DNA of 64,000 nucleotides from B18-G4 sp032250805 (GCA_032250805.1 JAVVEM010000012.1:12557-76556), one strand, 5' to 3'. Positions 52,676 to 62,556 are shown, counted from the stretch's first letter. The notes: generated from the letters alone by a model not told the origin. A program made the numbers and translations.

Positions 52676-54040
52676 TTAAAAGCTGAATTTTACGCTTAGA
52701 AATACTTCATCTTTATTTTTTACCAGGGCAAACATATTGTCGCCTTCACCTCCTATTAATCTCACACCAAGGCTTATGTCAGTGTTGATATTCGGATAAT
52801 AGTTAATGAAGGGGGCGTATATCCATGCATGGTTATCGGCCGGATTGTCCCAGTCGTTGATAATGAAGGCACCGGCAACTGGGGTCACCTTCAGTTTATA
52901 ATTGAAAAAGTTCTTTTCCCAGCTCAGCATCAGGTAGTCATTGAGCATACCCTGTCCACGTTCACTTACAAAACCATGAAAAAACTGAAGGTTGATATAC
53001 GAACCGTCGCGGAAGGTATAATCGGCACCTAACACATACTTGACGAAAGCTTCCTTTTTCAGCAATACGGAATCGGTGGAAGGCTGAAGCACCTGGCTCA
53101 GATCGGTGGTCATAACCACCTCTTCTTCGGGCAGGAATACGCCCATCTCCCCCCAGATGCCAACACTGCCAATAGCTCCGCTAATATCGGCTCCAAAAAC
53201 ATGTTGCCGCGGAAAGTACAATTCGCTTCTTATATCAATGATATTGGGAGGTTCGGCAAAACTAACCGTATTATAATATTGTATGGGCAGGTCGTCGCGC
53301 CCGTAAACGTAACTCACCGACAAGTCGTAGCCAGCCAGAAAACCGCCCAGCCTGATTCCGTATGTACTGCTTTCGGCAAGGTTATATGCTGGCATTGCAA
53401 GGCTATCACTGAAATTTCTGATAATGATCCCTGCAGGCATTTTAATGGGAGGAGCGATGGCTTCTGCCCAATCGCCCCGCGGGAGCACAGCAGGCCTGAA
53501 AAACGGAAGATAATCCAGTTCAAGATGGAAATCAGAAAAGTAGTAGCGCGCTCGTATCCCGTCTGAACCTGAATGCCGCCCGAAATCCCAAATATCTTCA
53601 AGGTCGTCGGGGTTGAGGTTGTCGGTCGGATTAATAAGATCGCCCGTACCCCAGGCGATACGCTGTCGCCCTATCCTCACGTCCAGCCCATCCAGCAGAA
53701 AATCGTATAACTCAACATATGCTTCCCTGATTTCGATGTTATAGGGCGAGATCTCGTCTTTGTTAAATAACTGTTCGCTTTGATTGAGTACAGGAAGCCC
53801 AAACGACCGAAGCCACACATTGCCAAACATGGATGCCCTGTTATTGAAATCTTTATTAAGCTCAAGGTTAAGCCGGTTTTCATTCCATGACCATGCCCCG
53901 TCTTCAGTTCTGACCCGGTTGTCGATATACAGCTCACCCCCGAAACTGAGTGAATTATCCTGGGCCGAAGTAATGTACGGAATTGTTGTAAAAACCAGGA
54001 TGGCTATGGCTGCAACTCTTATCAGTGGTAGTATATTCAT
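52676..54040 (-). CDS. Outer-membrane beta-barrel protein of the HAE3 export operon
   Basis: A 454-residue protein. The signal peptide ends PYITSAQ. The barrel opens with GGELYIDNRVRTEDGAWSW and includes IGRQRIAWGTGDLINPTDNL, a DUF1302-like or alginate-export-like signature, and ends in FLSVKFSF with the terminal aromatic typical of outer-membrane barrels. It is last in the operon, after an RND transporter gene and a LolA-like gene; together these likely form an envelope lipid or hydrophobe export route. Confidence 0.8.
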   Translation of the reverse strand: MNILPLIRVAAIAILVFTTIPYITSAQDNSLSFGGELYIDNRVRTEDGAWSWNENRLNLELNKDFNNRASMFGNVWLRSFGLPVLNQSEQLFNKDEISPYNIEIREAYVELYDFLLDGLDVRIGRQRIAWGTGDLINPTDNLNPDDLEDIWDFGRHSGSDGIRARYYFSDFHLELDYLPFFRPAVLPRGDWAEAIAPPIKMPAGIIIRNFSDSLAMPAYNLAESSTYGIRLGGFLAGYDLSVSYVYGRDDLPIQYYNTVSFAEPPNIIDIRSELYFPRQHVFGADISGAIGSVGIWGEMGVFLPEEEVVMTTDLSQVLQPSTDSVLLKKEAFVKYVLGADYTFRDGSYINLQFFHGFVSERGQGMLNDYLMLSWEKNFFNYKLKVTPVAGAFIINDWDNPADNHAWIYAPFINYYPNINTDISLGVRLIGGEGDNMFALVKNKDEVFLSVKFSF

Positions 54041-54057
54041 GAATAATAGCTTTTATT

Positions 54058-54789
54058 TTACCTGTTGAGGACGCGTACACTGAAATCATCTTCGCTCAGT
54101 CCTGTATTAATTTCTGTTTCTGTAAAGATCATCCGGGTGGAATGGCCTTTTTTGAGGTCGGTCATAAGCAGGTCGGTGATGATCCAGTAACCGTCGATAT
54201 TTTCTATTTCATTGTTTATCATCGTTTTTACCTTATTCCCACCGCGGTCGTAATAATCACTCGAAAGGATGGTATAATTTTCCCGGTCGATACGCGTGAG
54301 CATTTTCGAATAATCCGATTTTTTATCTGGTTTCGGTGTCATCTCTATCAGGTAGTATTCATCGGTGGTTTCGATCAGCTTAAGATCATATTTCTTTGCC
54401 AGTGGCACTGATTCCATATCTTCATAACTCAGGTCGGTGCCGGCAAAGCTCTGGTTTTTTATATGCGATGCGATTCGCCTTGCCTTGTTATAGGCAGGCA
54501 GGTAAACGTACATAACCTCATCGGGGAGCGATAGGAATGAAATTCCTTCCTGCGATGCCGGTGCAGTAAAACGAAACAGGCGGTAATCTGTTCCCATTTG
54601 TGTGGCAATAGCTTCCCTCTCCTGCTCCCTTCCTTTGTTGTCGGTGAGGATCATTTTTATTTTGTTTACCTGGTCGGTTGGAGCATAGGTTACCGAATCG
54701 CAGCGGTTAACGATCGTAAGCACATCCTGTGCCTTAATGAATGAGCCGATGGCCAACATGATGGACATGGACAATATGATTTTTTTCAT
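54058..54789 (-). CDS. LolA-like outer-membrane lipoprotein-sorting protein
   Basis: A 243-residue periplasmic protein with signal peptide (ending SFIKAQ) and a LolA-like half-barrel (DKKSDYSKMLTRIDRENYTIL, VKTMINNEIENIDGYWIITD, KGHSTRMIFTETEIN). This family (outer membrane lipoprotein-sorting protein, PF17131-type) is commonly found next to MMPL/HAE3 RND genes and likely ferries a hydrophobic cargo across the periplasm. Here it sits between the RND and barrel genes with gaps of 31 and 17 bases. Confidence 0.87.
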   Translation of the reverse strand: MKKIILSMSIMLAIGSFIKAQDVLTIVNRCDSVTYAPTDQVNKIKMILTDNKGREQEREAIATQMGTDYRLFRFTAPASQEGISFLSLPDEVMYVYLPAYNKARRIASHIKNQSFAGTDLSYEDMESVPLAKKYDLKLIETTDEYYLIEMTPKPDKKSDYSKMLTRIDRENYTILSSDYYDRGGNKVKTMINNEIENIDGYWIITDLLMTDLKKGHSTRMIFTETEINTGLSEDDFSVRVLNR

Positions 54790-54820
54790 GACAATAGTAT
54801 TTTTAATGGTTTATTTAATA

Positions 54821-57091
54821 TTATTTTTTTGTTCTATTCCATTTGTTTCCGGGCAATCGTGACCTGAGTTTAAGCATGACGGCCGGCAGCAGGGTGAGGG
54901 CCGCTGCCGAAGATGTTATCATGGTTACGGCCACAAGCAGGCCAAAGCGTTGCAGGGGTACGAGGTTCGAAAGCAGCAGGATCAGGAATCCGAGCGATAC
55001 CGCCAGCACATTAATGATGATCGACCTGCCGGTAACGCTCAGAGCATGCGTAATGGCCTGCTTCAGGTTGCCATGGCTTTTTAATTCATGCCTGAGGTGC
55101 GATACCATGTGGATGGCGTAGTCGACTCCGATACCGATCGACACACTGCCCACCAACACTGTGGCTATGTCGAGTGCGATACCGCTCAGTCCCATAAACC
55201 CGAATAAAACCACCAGTGTGGCAATAATAGGGATAAGGCTGTAGGCCCCGGTCGAAAATGACCGCAGCAACAGGCTCACCACAAGGAATACAAGGATCAG
55301 CGCAATGGTCAGCGATTGGAACTGGCTGTTGATGATGCTCTTGTCGATCTTAAGGTAGAGGCTGGGCAGGCCTGTCATGCTCATGTGGCAACTATCCGTA
55401 TTTTCACGCTCCAGGTACGCCTCCATATCCTTCACAAAAGCATCCATGGCCTGTACATCGCCGGTATTGAATGTCCCAGATACGAGGCCTTCGTCGAGTT
55501 CGTAATTTACCAATTGGTCCATAATACTCTGACCCTGGAGCAGGATCCAAAGCTGCTGCACCATGAGCTTGTTGGGAGGAATTGTTTCGCCTTCCTCCAT
55601 CAGGTCGTTCATTTTTTTTACAAGGTCGGCAACGCTCTGCGTGTGCGAAACTGTTTCGTGCTGTTTCATATACCCGGCCGCAGCATCCATTTTTTTAAGC
55701 ACTTCCGGGCTTTGCACATCGCCCTCTGTTTTAACATATACCGGGAAAGAACCCCCGAATTTTTCGCGAAACATTTTTTCGGCTATATGGGTAGGGTCGC
55801 TCTTTTTAAAATAGTCGATCATATCTACTTTTCGTTGGATCAGCAGGATGCCTGCTATCCCGGCCAGGGCAATGATGATCCAAACGATGATAATCCTGCC
55901 CGGATAATTCAGTACCAATGTTGTTGTTTTTCGCAACAAGGAATCGGAAAGCTTGTTTGTTGAGGTGCCCTGTTTGTTGAATAAGGCATCTTTCCCCGAT
56001 CCGCCGAAAGCGACAAGAAATGCTGGGGCAAATGTTACCGACAACAGAAGAGCGAAAAATATGCCGGCGGCTGTAAAGATGCCAAATGTACTGATCATGG
56101 TGAGGTAGGAGCCGAAGATAAAAGAGATGAAGCCAATCATTGTAGTCACCGAAGCGATCAGCACAGGTGTGATGATATATGCCAGAGCTGCTTCAACCCG
56201 TTCCCTGTTATTTTTTCCATCGGTTTCCCTGATACGGTTGATCACATGTATGGTATAGGCACTCCCTACCGCCAGCAGGATCACCGGAATTACATCGGAG
56301 ATGATAGAGAGCTTAATTCCGAGCAATCCCATCAGCCCCATGGTCCAGATGGTACTGAAACCTACTGTTAGCAGAGGCAGAAGAACGCCGCGCCACGAAC
56401 GAAAACCCCAAATAAGTATCAGGATGATCATGAGTGCAGTGAGCGGTGCCAGGAACAGCAGGTCGCTCATAATGATGTCGGCCAGGCTAAGCAGTGTGAA
56501 AGGCAGCCCGCCGTAATACAGTTTATGCCCGGTTTTCTGCGACTCAATGAAATCTTTGATCCGTCGTGCAACAGCTATCTTGTCGGTGCCCTCGGCAATT
56601 CTGATCATGATGGCCGTAAATGTTCCGTCCTCTGAAACAATGGTCCCACGATACATGTCGTCGGAAAGGGTATACTGCCTGAGACTGTCAAGTTCTTTTC
56701 TGGTTTCGGGAAGATCCCATGGGTCGACCAGCGTGCTGATCTCAATTCCCCACTCAGATCCCTTGATGTCGATAATATTGGTGAGGCTGGTTACTGTGCC
56801 AATCCCTTCCATAATCTCCAGCGAATCGGTAAGAAGGCGGATCTGCTCAAGCACATCATAGGTGAAAACATTTTCGGTTTCCAGCCCTGCCATCGCAATA
56901 TAGTTCCCCCCGTATGTGATCCCGATCTCATTAAATAATTCGGCAGCCGGATCATCGTCGGGAAGGTAATTGAACACATCAGGGTCAACTTCCAGGTTTT
57001 TCATGAAATAACCGGCTATTATGGTAATGATCAGTGTGATGATCAGGATAGCCTTACGGTAACGAATGATCAGATGTGCTGTATTTTTCAA
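54821..57091 (-). CDS. RND transporter of the HAE3/MMPL type
   Basis: A 756-residue inner-membrane transporter with two six-helix halves and two large periplasmic loops. Sterol-sensing-type and RND blocks are present (GFSTIWTMGLMGLLGIKLSIISDVIPVILLAVGSAYTIHVINR, and the second copy VLVGSVSIGIGVDYAIHM). It resembles hopanoid and lipid exporters. First of a three-gene operon with LolA-like and barrel genes. Confidence 0.9.
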   Translation of the reverse strand: MKNTAHLIIRYRKAILIITLIITIIAGYFMKNLEVDPDVFNYLPDDDPAAELFNEIGITYGGNYIAMAGLETENVFTYDVLEQIRLLTDSLEIMEGIGTVTSLTNIIDIKGSEWGIEISTLVDPWDLPETRKELDSLRQYTLSDDMYRGTIVSEDGTFTAIMIRIAEGTDKIAVARRIKDFIESQKTGHKLYYGGLPFTLLSLADIIMSDLLFLAPLTALMIILILIWGFRSWRGVLLPLLTVGFSTIWTMGLMGLLGIKLSIISDVIPVILLAVGSAYTIHVINRIRETDGKNNRERVEAALAYIITPVLIASVTTMIGFISFIFGSYLTMISTFGIFTAAGIFFALLLSVTFAPAFLVAFGGSGKDALFNKQGTSTNKLSDSLLRKTTTLVLNYPGRIIIVWIIIALAGIAGILLIQRKVDMIDYFKKSDPTHIAEKMFREKFGGSFPVYVKTEGDVQSPEVLKKMDAAAGYMKQHETVSHTQSVADLVKKMNDLMEEGETIPPNKLMVQQLWILLQGQSIMDQLVNYELDEGLVSGTFNTGDVQAMDAFVKDMEAYLERENTDSCHMSMTGLPSLYLKIDKSIINSQFQSLTIALILVFLVVSLLLRSFSTGAYSLIPIIATLVVLFGFMGLSGIALDIATVLVGSVSIGIGVDYAIHMVSHLRHELKSHGNLKQAITHALSVTGRSIIINVLAVSLGFLILLLSNLVPLQRFGLLVAVTMITSSAAALTLLPAVMLKLRSRLPGNKWNRTKK

Positions 57092-57126
57092 TTTTGCGAA
57101 TATTTATGGTTTGTATTAATGATCTG

Positions 57127-57158
57127 CCGGAAAAATATTGAACAAAATATTTTTCTGG
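57127..57158. promoter_or_regulatory. 13-bp inverted repeat upstream of the RND operon
   Basis: CCGGAAAAATATT (57127-57139) and AATATTTTTCTGG (57146-57158) are inverted with one G-T mismatch and a six-base loop. It lies 36 bases upstream of the operon start. It could be a regulator site or a leader hairpin. The rest of 57092-57318 shows nothing else clear. Confidence 0.5.
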
Positions 57159-57318
57159 TCAATATTAATTGATAAATACAAGGCGTCGGTTTGGCGTTTA
57201 TGCTCATCGCTTATGCCTTCGAGGGTTTGTACCTGTAAAGGTAAGGATTATATGGAAATAATTTATCGGGGGACTGATGCAAGAATATTAATAAAAGGGT
57301 CTTGACAGGCAATACTGA

Positions 57319-59334
57319 TTATACCTGCCTGGGGTAGATGATCAGAAAATTCCTGCTTCCAACGTTTTCAGGAACGAAATAAGTAAATTTCCATAATTGC
57401 AGTTTGAATGAAATATATTGCGGACGTGAACTGACGATAACGAAAAAAGTCTGGGTAGTGTTTTTTGATTGGCTAAAGAATGGATCAAGATCAAGAGAAT
57501 CCTTATAATCAATGGCTTGTTTATATTTTTGAATCCCCATTACTTCCTTGATAGCTTTGGTGGTTTCGGTGTGGCTATAGAATGAAAATTTGGCACTCAA
57601 CTGCCGGTTCAGGTTAATAAGGGTGATGATCCATTGGCTGAAACCAATTTCATTCTCGGCATTTTCAGGAACATAAACCTTTATATGTTCCATGGTATTT
57701 AACGGTACAGGCAAATTGCACACAATTACTTCTTTATTTGTTCCCTTAAGCGTGGATTCTAAAATATTGCCAAATATTTTATTCATCTCAGGTGACCTTC
57801 CCGACCATCCTAAGATAATTTTTGAGATCAATAATTCTTTTGAGGATTTGACAATGGCCTGAGAAACACTGATGTCGTTGCGCATGATATTTTGCACCCT
57901 TACTTGCATGGTGTTGGCATGGGCAACAATTTTCTCAAGAGAAGCTTTAATGGAGAGTTTATTTGGCCGGTTTTTATAGGGATTACTTAAAACATAAAGC
58001 GTATAGAGGGGCTCCACTGAATTTAACGATCTGATGTATATGGCAACTTCAGTAAGTTTTTCCATCGTTTCCGGATTCGATACCGGTACCATGATCCTTT
58101 CCGTTTCAATTTCTACATCATCAAATGCTTGTTCAGCTTCCTCCAATGCCAGTTTCTTCCCGTATTTTTCGGTCAGGAAGGAACTGATGAGTGAACTGGC
58201 CAGGATCAATAAGATTATGGCATTAAAAATATCCTTACTCATAATACCATAGTTATAACCCACCAGGGCTATAGCCAGTGTGGCAGCTGCCCGGGCTGAA
58301 GTAAGCCCGAAAATGGTGTTCATTTCATTGAACGATTGCCTGAAGGTTATTTTGGTCATAAATGCGGCAATCCATTTACTGCTGATGGCCAGAACGATCA
58401 ATAAAGCGGCAAATAATGAGGTTTTATAGCTTTCTACTATACTGCCCAGATTTACAAGCATGCCCACGCTGATCAGAAAAACAGGAATAAATAATGTATT
58501 GCCAACCAGTTCGATATGGCTCATCAGTGTAGAGGTATTTGGAATCAGCCTGTTAAGGGCCAGCCCGGCAAAAAAGGCACCAATAATGGGTTCAGCACCT
58601 GCAATTTCTGCAGCAAAGGACGACATAAATAAAATGGCCAGGACAAATAAGAATTGTGTGTGGCTGTCGCCCGGAATATTATGAAAAAACCACCTGCTTA
58701 TTCTGGGAACTCCCCAGAAAATGAGAAAAGAAAATATAATGAAACTGACAAAAAACACACCCAGTCCTCTCATTAGTTCACCACCTTCAAGTAACACAGC
58801 CGAGGTGAAAGCAAGGACTGCCAATACGATCGTATCGGCGATTACCGTGCCACTGATGGCAATATTCACTGCCGAATTGCGTGAAATGTTCAGTTTTTTA
58901 ACAATCGGGTAAGCAATGAGCGTATTTGAAGCGAGCAGGATTCCAATAAGAACCGATACGACTACCGGCAGGGATAAGAGGTATAAAGAAGCATAATAGC
59001 CCATCGCAAAGGGCAATATAAATGACAATAACCCAAAAAAGATGCTTTTTGTTCTGTTTTTTCTGAATTCGGTAAACTCAATATCCAGTGCGGCAAGAAA
59101 CATAATATAGAGCAGGCCGACTTTACTGAAAAGTTCAATAATATCATTGTTGTCGATAATATTGATGGCATTGGGCCCGATGATAATTCCGGTTATGATC
59201 AGGCCTATGATTGCAGGTGTTTTGGTGTTATGCAGCAATATTGGAATAACCAGGGCAATTACCAGGATAAAGGTAAAAACCAGGACCGGCTCTGAAATGG
59301 GCAGTATTAAATAATTTTCAATAAAGTGCTCCAA
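57319..59334 (-). CDS. CPA2 cation:proton antiporter with C-terminal Usp-like domain
   Basis: A 671-residue protein. Residues 1-390 are a monovalent cation:proton antiporter-2 membrane domain (TPAIIGLIITGIIIGPNAI, GLLYIMFLAALDIEFTEF, EPIIGAFFAGLALNRLIP). Residues 410-570 resemble a universal-stress fold (IMVPVSNPETMEKLTEVAIYI). It probably exchanges Na+ or K+ for protons and is adjacent to trkA, trkH genes. A separate TATCTTTG promoter element lies at 59362-59369. Confidence 0.87.
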   Translation of the reverse strand: MEHFIENYLILPISEPVLVFTFILVIALVIPILLHNTKTPAIIGLIITGIIIGPNAINIIDNNDIIELFSKVGLLYIMFLAALDIEFTEFRKNRTKSIFFGLLSFILPFAMGYYASLYLLSLPVVVSVLIGILLASNTLIAYPIVKKLNISRNSAVNIAISGTVIADTIVLAVLAFTSAVLLEGGELMRGLGVFFVSFIIFSFLIFWGVPRISRWFFHNIPGDSHTQFLFVLAILFMSSFAAEIAGAEPIIGAFFAGLALNRLIPNTSTLMSHIELVGNTLFIPVFLISVGMLVNLGSIVESYKTSLFAALLIVLAISSKWIAAFMTKITFRQSFNEMNTIFGLTSARAAATLAIALVGYNYGIMSKDIFNAIILLILASSLISSFLTEKYGKKLALEEAEQAFDDVEIETERIMVPVSNPETMEKLTEVAIYIRSLNSVEPLYTLYVLSNPYKNRPNKLSIKASLEKIVAHANTMQVRVQNIMRNDISVSQAIVKSSKELLISKIILGWSGRSPEMNKIFGNILESTLKGTNKEVIVCNLPVPLNTMEHIKVYVPENAENEIGFSQWIITLINLNRQLSAKFSFYSHTETTKAIKEVMGIQKYKQAIDYKDSLDLDPFFSQSKNTTQTFFVIVSSRPQYISFKLQLWKFTYFVPENVGSRNFLIIYPRQV

Positions 59335-59361
59335 GGGTTAAAATCAAATTAATATCAAGCA

Positions 59362-59369
59362 CAAAGATA
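59362..59369 (-). promoter_or_regulatory. -7 promoter element of the antiporter gene (TATCTTTG)
   Basis: Minus-strand TATCTTTG ends 28 bases before the antiporter start and lies between trkA and the antiporter gene, so the antiporter can be transcribed alone. Confidence 0.5.
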
Positions 59370-59404
59370 ATCACTTTAAAAAACTTCTAATTATAGCGAT
59401 CATC

Positions 59405-60091
59405 TTAATCTTCCTTCAGGAAATGTTTTATATCATTCATCTTCCCGTAAAGCACCATCACATCATTTTCATCGAGGATGGTTTTTGAATTGCCCACTTC
59501 CTGAACTTTATTTACTTTTTTCGGGACTCCGAGCAGGTTTTTTTCGGTGGTAGGTTTAATTGTTGTCAGAACGATAACATTATAATTTTTCCTTACGCCT
59601 ATTTCTCCAATGGTCTTGTTCACGAATTGTTTGGGCACTTTTGCTTCAATTATGTGATGGTCGGCGGATAGATCGAAGGAGTCGATAACGCCGCTGATAT
59701 TAAATTTTTTTGCCCATCGTTCGGCAGTTTCTTCTTCCGGGTGTATGATCTCTTCAATTTTCATGGCTTCCAAAATCATTTCATGTAAAGGAGATACTGC
59801 ACGACTTATCAAGCGTTTAACTTTTAATTGTTTCATGAGTGCAGTAGTAAGGATACTTGCGCCCTCATCCTCTCCGATAGAAACCATAACCACATCAGTA
59901 TCTTTTAGAGGCAAGTGCTTTACTGCCTGAATATCTGTTGAGTCCAGGCATATTGTATGTGTTATTGTTTCCTTGAGTGATTCAACCTTACTCATTTTGC
60001 TATCCACGCCGATAACCTCGTGGCCGGTATTTGTCAACTTCTGAGCGATAGATGAACCAAAGTTCCCCAAACCAATAATAATAAACTTCAT
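59405..60091 (-). CDS. trkA: Potassium uptake regulator TrkA/KtrA
   Basis: A 228-residue cytoplasmic RCK protein that gates TrkH/KtrB. RCK_N (about 1-120) begins KFIIIGLGNFGSSIAQKL with the Gly-x-Gly-x-x-Gly nucleotide motif, and RCK_C (about 140-228) contains IIEAKVPKQFVNKTIGEIG. One RCK pair rather than the doubled TrkA makes it KtrA-like. It lies 13 bases downstream of the TrkH gene. Confidence 0.92.
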   Translation of the reverse strand: MKFIIIGLGNFGSSIAQKLTNTGHEVIGVDSKMSKVESLKETITHTICLDSTDIQAVKHLPLKDTDVVMVSIGEDEGASILTTALMKQLKVKRLISRAVSPLHEMILEAMKIEEIIHPEEETAERWAKKFNISGVIDSFDLSADHHIIEAKVPKQFVNKTIGEIGVRKNYNVIVLTTIKPTTEKNLLGVPKKVNKVQEVGNSKTILDENDVMVLYGKMNDIKHFLKED

Positions 60092-60103
60092 GATTTCCGG
60101 TAA

Positions 60104-61864
60104 TTAGTTAATAAGTATATCTTCTGTTGGAAATTTATATTTCAGGTTGACGATCCTTCTGAAGAAGGCAACCAGGATCGTAAGCATACTGACCCTTCCG
60201 ATGAACATCGTAAAAATGATGACGATTTTTCCCGGATCGCTCAGTTGATCTGTTATTCCCAGACTCAGACCTACTGTGCTGAAAGCTGAAAAACTTTCAA
60301 AAGCAATAGGCAGCAAGCCTTTTTCACTATCAAAGAAAGAAAGGAAAAATATAGAAATTCCAATCACAATGATTGATAATGTCAGAATTGCAAATGCCCG
60401 CCGTGTCGAGATCGCTGAAATTTCTCTTTTGAATACTTCAATCCGGTCTTTTCCTTTGGCAATACTCAGGAAATTGAGAATGGCAATGGCAAAGGTGCTC
60501 GTTTTTACACCACCCCCTGTAGAACCGGGCGATGCACCGATCCACATCAATAATATAATGATCATAATTGTTGAAAAATGAAGAGCTGATGTGTCAACAG
60601 AATTAAACCCGGCCGTGCGGGGTGTTGCTGCACTAAAAAAGGCGGTTACAATTTTCCCGAAAGAACTATGACCGGCGAGGGTATTATTATATTCAGATAC
60701 GTAAAATAAAGCGGTTCCGGCGATGAGCAGGATAACCGTAGTAATAATTACTATTCTGGCGTTTATACCAAGAACCCATGGCAAATGAACCGAATGTTTT
60801 CTCAGAAACCTGTTTTGAATAATATGCTTCAGGTAGGTAAAGGTGTTGAAAACAATAGGAAAACCCAGGCCTCCAATGATGAATAAAGCTGCTATTGTGA
60901 GATGCAGGACATAATTATAACTGAATCCCGGTTCAAACAGGCTGTTGCTCAGTGTTGAGAAACCTGCATTGCAAAATCCCGATACCGAATGAAATATTGA
61001 AAAGAAAATATGGCTTCCGGCCAGTTCAGCCGAATCAATACTCGAATAGATCACTGCTGCTCCGATGGCCTCAATGACAAATGTTACAAGCAGAATATTT
61101 TTTAATGAATTGAAAACCTCAGCAACTTTCTCAGCATTATTCATATCCTGGATTAAAAGCCTGTTCTGATACGATGCACCCCCTTTAAAAAAGTAACCAA
61201 AATAACTGGTAAAGGTCATAATTCCTATACCACCCATCTGGATTAAGAATAGAATGATGGTTTGACCGAATCTTGTAAAAAAACTTCCTGTATCAACCAC
61301 AATCAATCCGGTAACACAAACCGCACTGGTTGAAGTGAATAGTGCATCCAGTGCTGAAATGCTGTCATGAGTTGCATTTGGTAGTAAAAGCAATACCATG
61401 CCGATCAGAATCATGGCAATAAAGCTTGTTACAAATAATTGAGCCGGGTTTAAATACCTTTTGTTATAATCGATCCGGAACGCTGCCAGCGACCTGATAA
61501 AGATAATTATCAGGGCAACATCAAGCCATATGGGCCCCCTTAACAATGCCATGTCGGTCCAGCCAGCTATATTCGTGAGAAGGATAGAATAAAAAAGAAA
61601 TAAAAACGCATCTGTCGGCCATACCTTCCTCCCCGGCCTGATTTTTTTGAACGAATAGGTGATCAGAAAAAATAAAATTCCTGCACATAATGAAATGACA
61701 TAGATTCTGTGAATAAATTCAACATCGATAAAGGTTTTTTTAAATCCAAAATCATAGATAAGGGCCAATATGCCGAGGAATGATATCATGAAGATGGTCC
61801 TTCTTACCAGCTTTATCCACCCTTTATTTTTTGGCAGAGATATATAATTGTTACTTCTGTTCAT
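60104..61864 (-). CDS. trkH: Potassium transporter TrkH/KtrB
   Basis: A 586-residue membrane protein with four filter repeats: SAVCVTGLIV, SGFCNAGFST, TPRTAGFNSVD and SAFSTVGLSLG, each with the filter Gly. It imports K+ with the RCK partner. The N-terminus has four extra hydrophobic segments (about 20-150) before the first repeat, longer than KtrB. In operon order it follows the 115-residue protein by 28 bases. Confidence 0.92.
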   Translation of the reverse strand: MNRSNNYISLPKNKGWIKLVRRTIFMISFLGILALIYDFGFKKTFIDVEFIHRIYVISLCAGILFFLITYSFKKIRPGRKVWPTDAFLFLFYSILLTNIAGWTDMALLRGPIWLDVALIIIFIRSLAAFRIDYNKRYLNPAQLFVTSFIAMILIGMVLLLLPNATHDSISALDALFTSTSAVCVTGLIVVDTGSFFTRFGQTIILFLIQMGGIGIMTFTSYFGYFFKGGASYQNRLLIQDMNNAEKVAEVFNSLKNILLVTFVIEAIGAAVIYSSIDSAELAGSHIFFSIFHSVSGFCNAGFSTLSNSLFEPGFSYNYVLHLTIAALFIIGGLGFPIVFNTFTYLKHIIQNRFLRKHSVHLPWVLGINARIVIITTVILLIAGTALFYVSEYNNTLAGHSSFGKIVTAFFSAATPRTAGFNSVDTSALHFSTIMIIILLMWIGASPGSTGGGVKTSTFAIAILNFLSIAKGKDRIEVFKREISAISTRRAFAILTLSIIVIGISIFFLSFFDSEKGLLPIAFESFSAFSTVGLSLGITDQLSDPGKIVIIFTMFIGRVSMLTILVAFFRRIVNLKYKFPTEDILIN

Positions 61865-61892
61865 TTAATAGATCTTCATGCCTGTTTTAAAA

Positions 61893-62240
61893 TTAGTTAT
61901 CCTGTTCTTTATTTGCTTCTTTTTCTATCAATTGCATGCGTAGCCTTATATCTTTCAGTATTTCTTCTGCTGCGGCAATATTCCCGGCAAAGTGGTCTCC
62001 CATTTCCGAATAGTCAATCAATTCATTTATATAATTGATTTCCCGGGAGATAAGATCACTTAATAATTGAGGATTGTCTGATTTTGCAGCTTGCCTGAGC
62101 ATACACGACAGGCGATTGTAACAGTCCAGGTAATTTATTAAGTCCCGGTTTCTTTTAACCCACAACGTTTCTTTCAAAGCTTCAATCTTAAACATTGTTG
62201 TGGCGATCATTTCAGCAAATTCAAGATTATCTTTTAGCAT
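61893..62240 (-). CDS. Hypothetical helical protein of the potassium operon
   Basis: A 115-residue charged, all-helical protein (LKDNLEFAEMIATTMFKIEA, LISREINYINELIDYSEM, EEILKDIRLRMQLIEKEAN) with no signal or membrane segment. It precedes trkH by 28 bases and is probably translated with it. I recognise no family; a regulatory partner of the transporter is possible. Confidence 0.65.
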   Translation of the reverse strand: MLKDNLEFAEMIATTMFKIEALKETLWVKRNRDLINYLDCYNRLSCMLRQAAKSDNPQLLSDLISREINYINELIDYSEMGDHFAGNIAAAEEILKDIRLRMQLIEKEANKEQDN

Positions 62241-62388
62241 AATTTATTTATTGTTTTAACAGCCTGGTCATTTATATCAAAAGCATTGTTTTTCAGCCAG
62301 GCAAACATTCTTATAGTGATAAAAACAAAAATGGCAGACTGCTTTAAACGACACATATTGGGGAGTCATTCCTGCCTGTATTCTTTTA

Positions 62389-62523
62389 TTATCTGTATTT
62401 TCTTTGATCATTACGATCCTTATGATTTTTGTATGCTTCGCGAAAGCCAACTATAAACATCCAAACAATGATCACAAACAGGATCAGGATAATGATTATT
62501 TCAACAGCAGAATTCTCCTGCAT
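62389..62523 (-). CDS. 44-residue single-span membrane protein
   Basis: A 45-codon ORF, ATG at 62523 to TAA at 62389, on the minus strand. The product starts MQENSAVE, has one hydrophobic helix (about residues 9-27, IIIILILFVIIVWMFIVG) and a basic tail (FREAYKNHKDRNDQRKYR). The charge layout predicts N-out, C-in. A TAATTTTG promoter element lies 34 bases upstream. It is located between the KdpE-like gene and the trkH operon. It does not resemble KdpF closely. The organisation suggests a small membrane regulator or subunit of potassium transport; this is inference. The flanking 62241-62388 and 62524-62625 stretches show no other gene. Confidence 0.6.
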   Translation of the reverse strand: MQENSAVEIIIILILFVIIVWMFIVGFREAYKNHKDRNDQRKYR

Positions 62524-62556
62524 ATTGATTGGCTCTTCGTTATAATTCGTTTAAAA

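Noticed and set aside
55316..55963. 215-residue plus-strand ORF inside the RND gene
   Set aside because: Antisense to a conserved transporter without promoter or family features.
57306..57331. CAGGCA/TGCCTG inverted repeat over the antiporter stop codon, considered as a terminator
   Set aside because: Stem is only six base pairs, overlaps the coding end, and is not followed by a T run on the minus strand.
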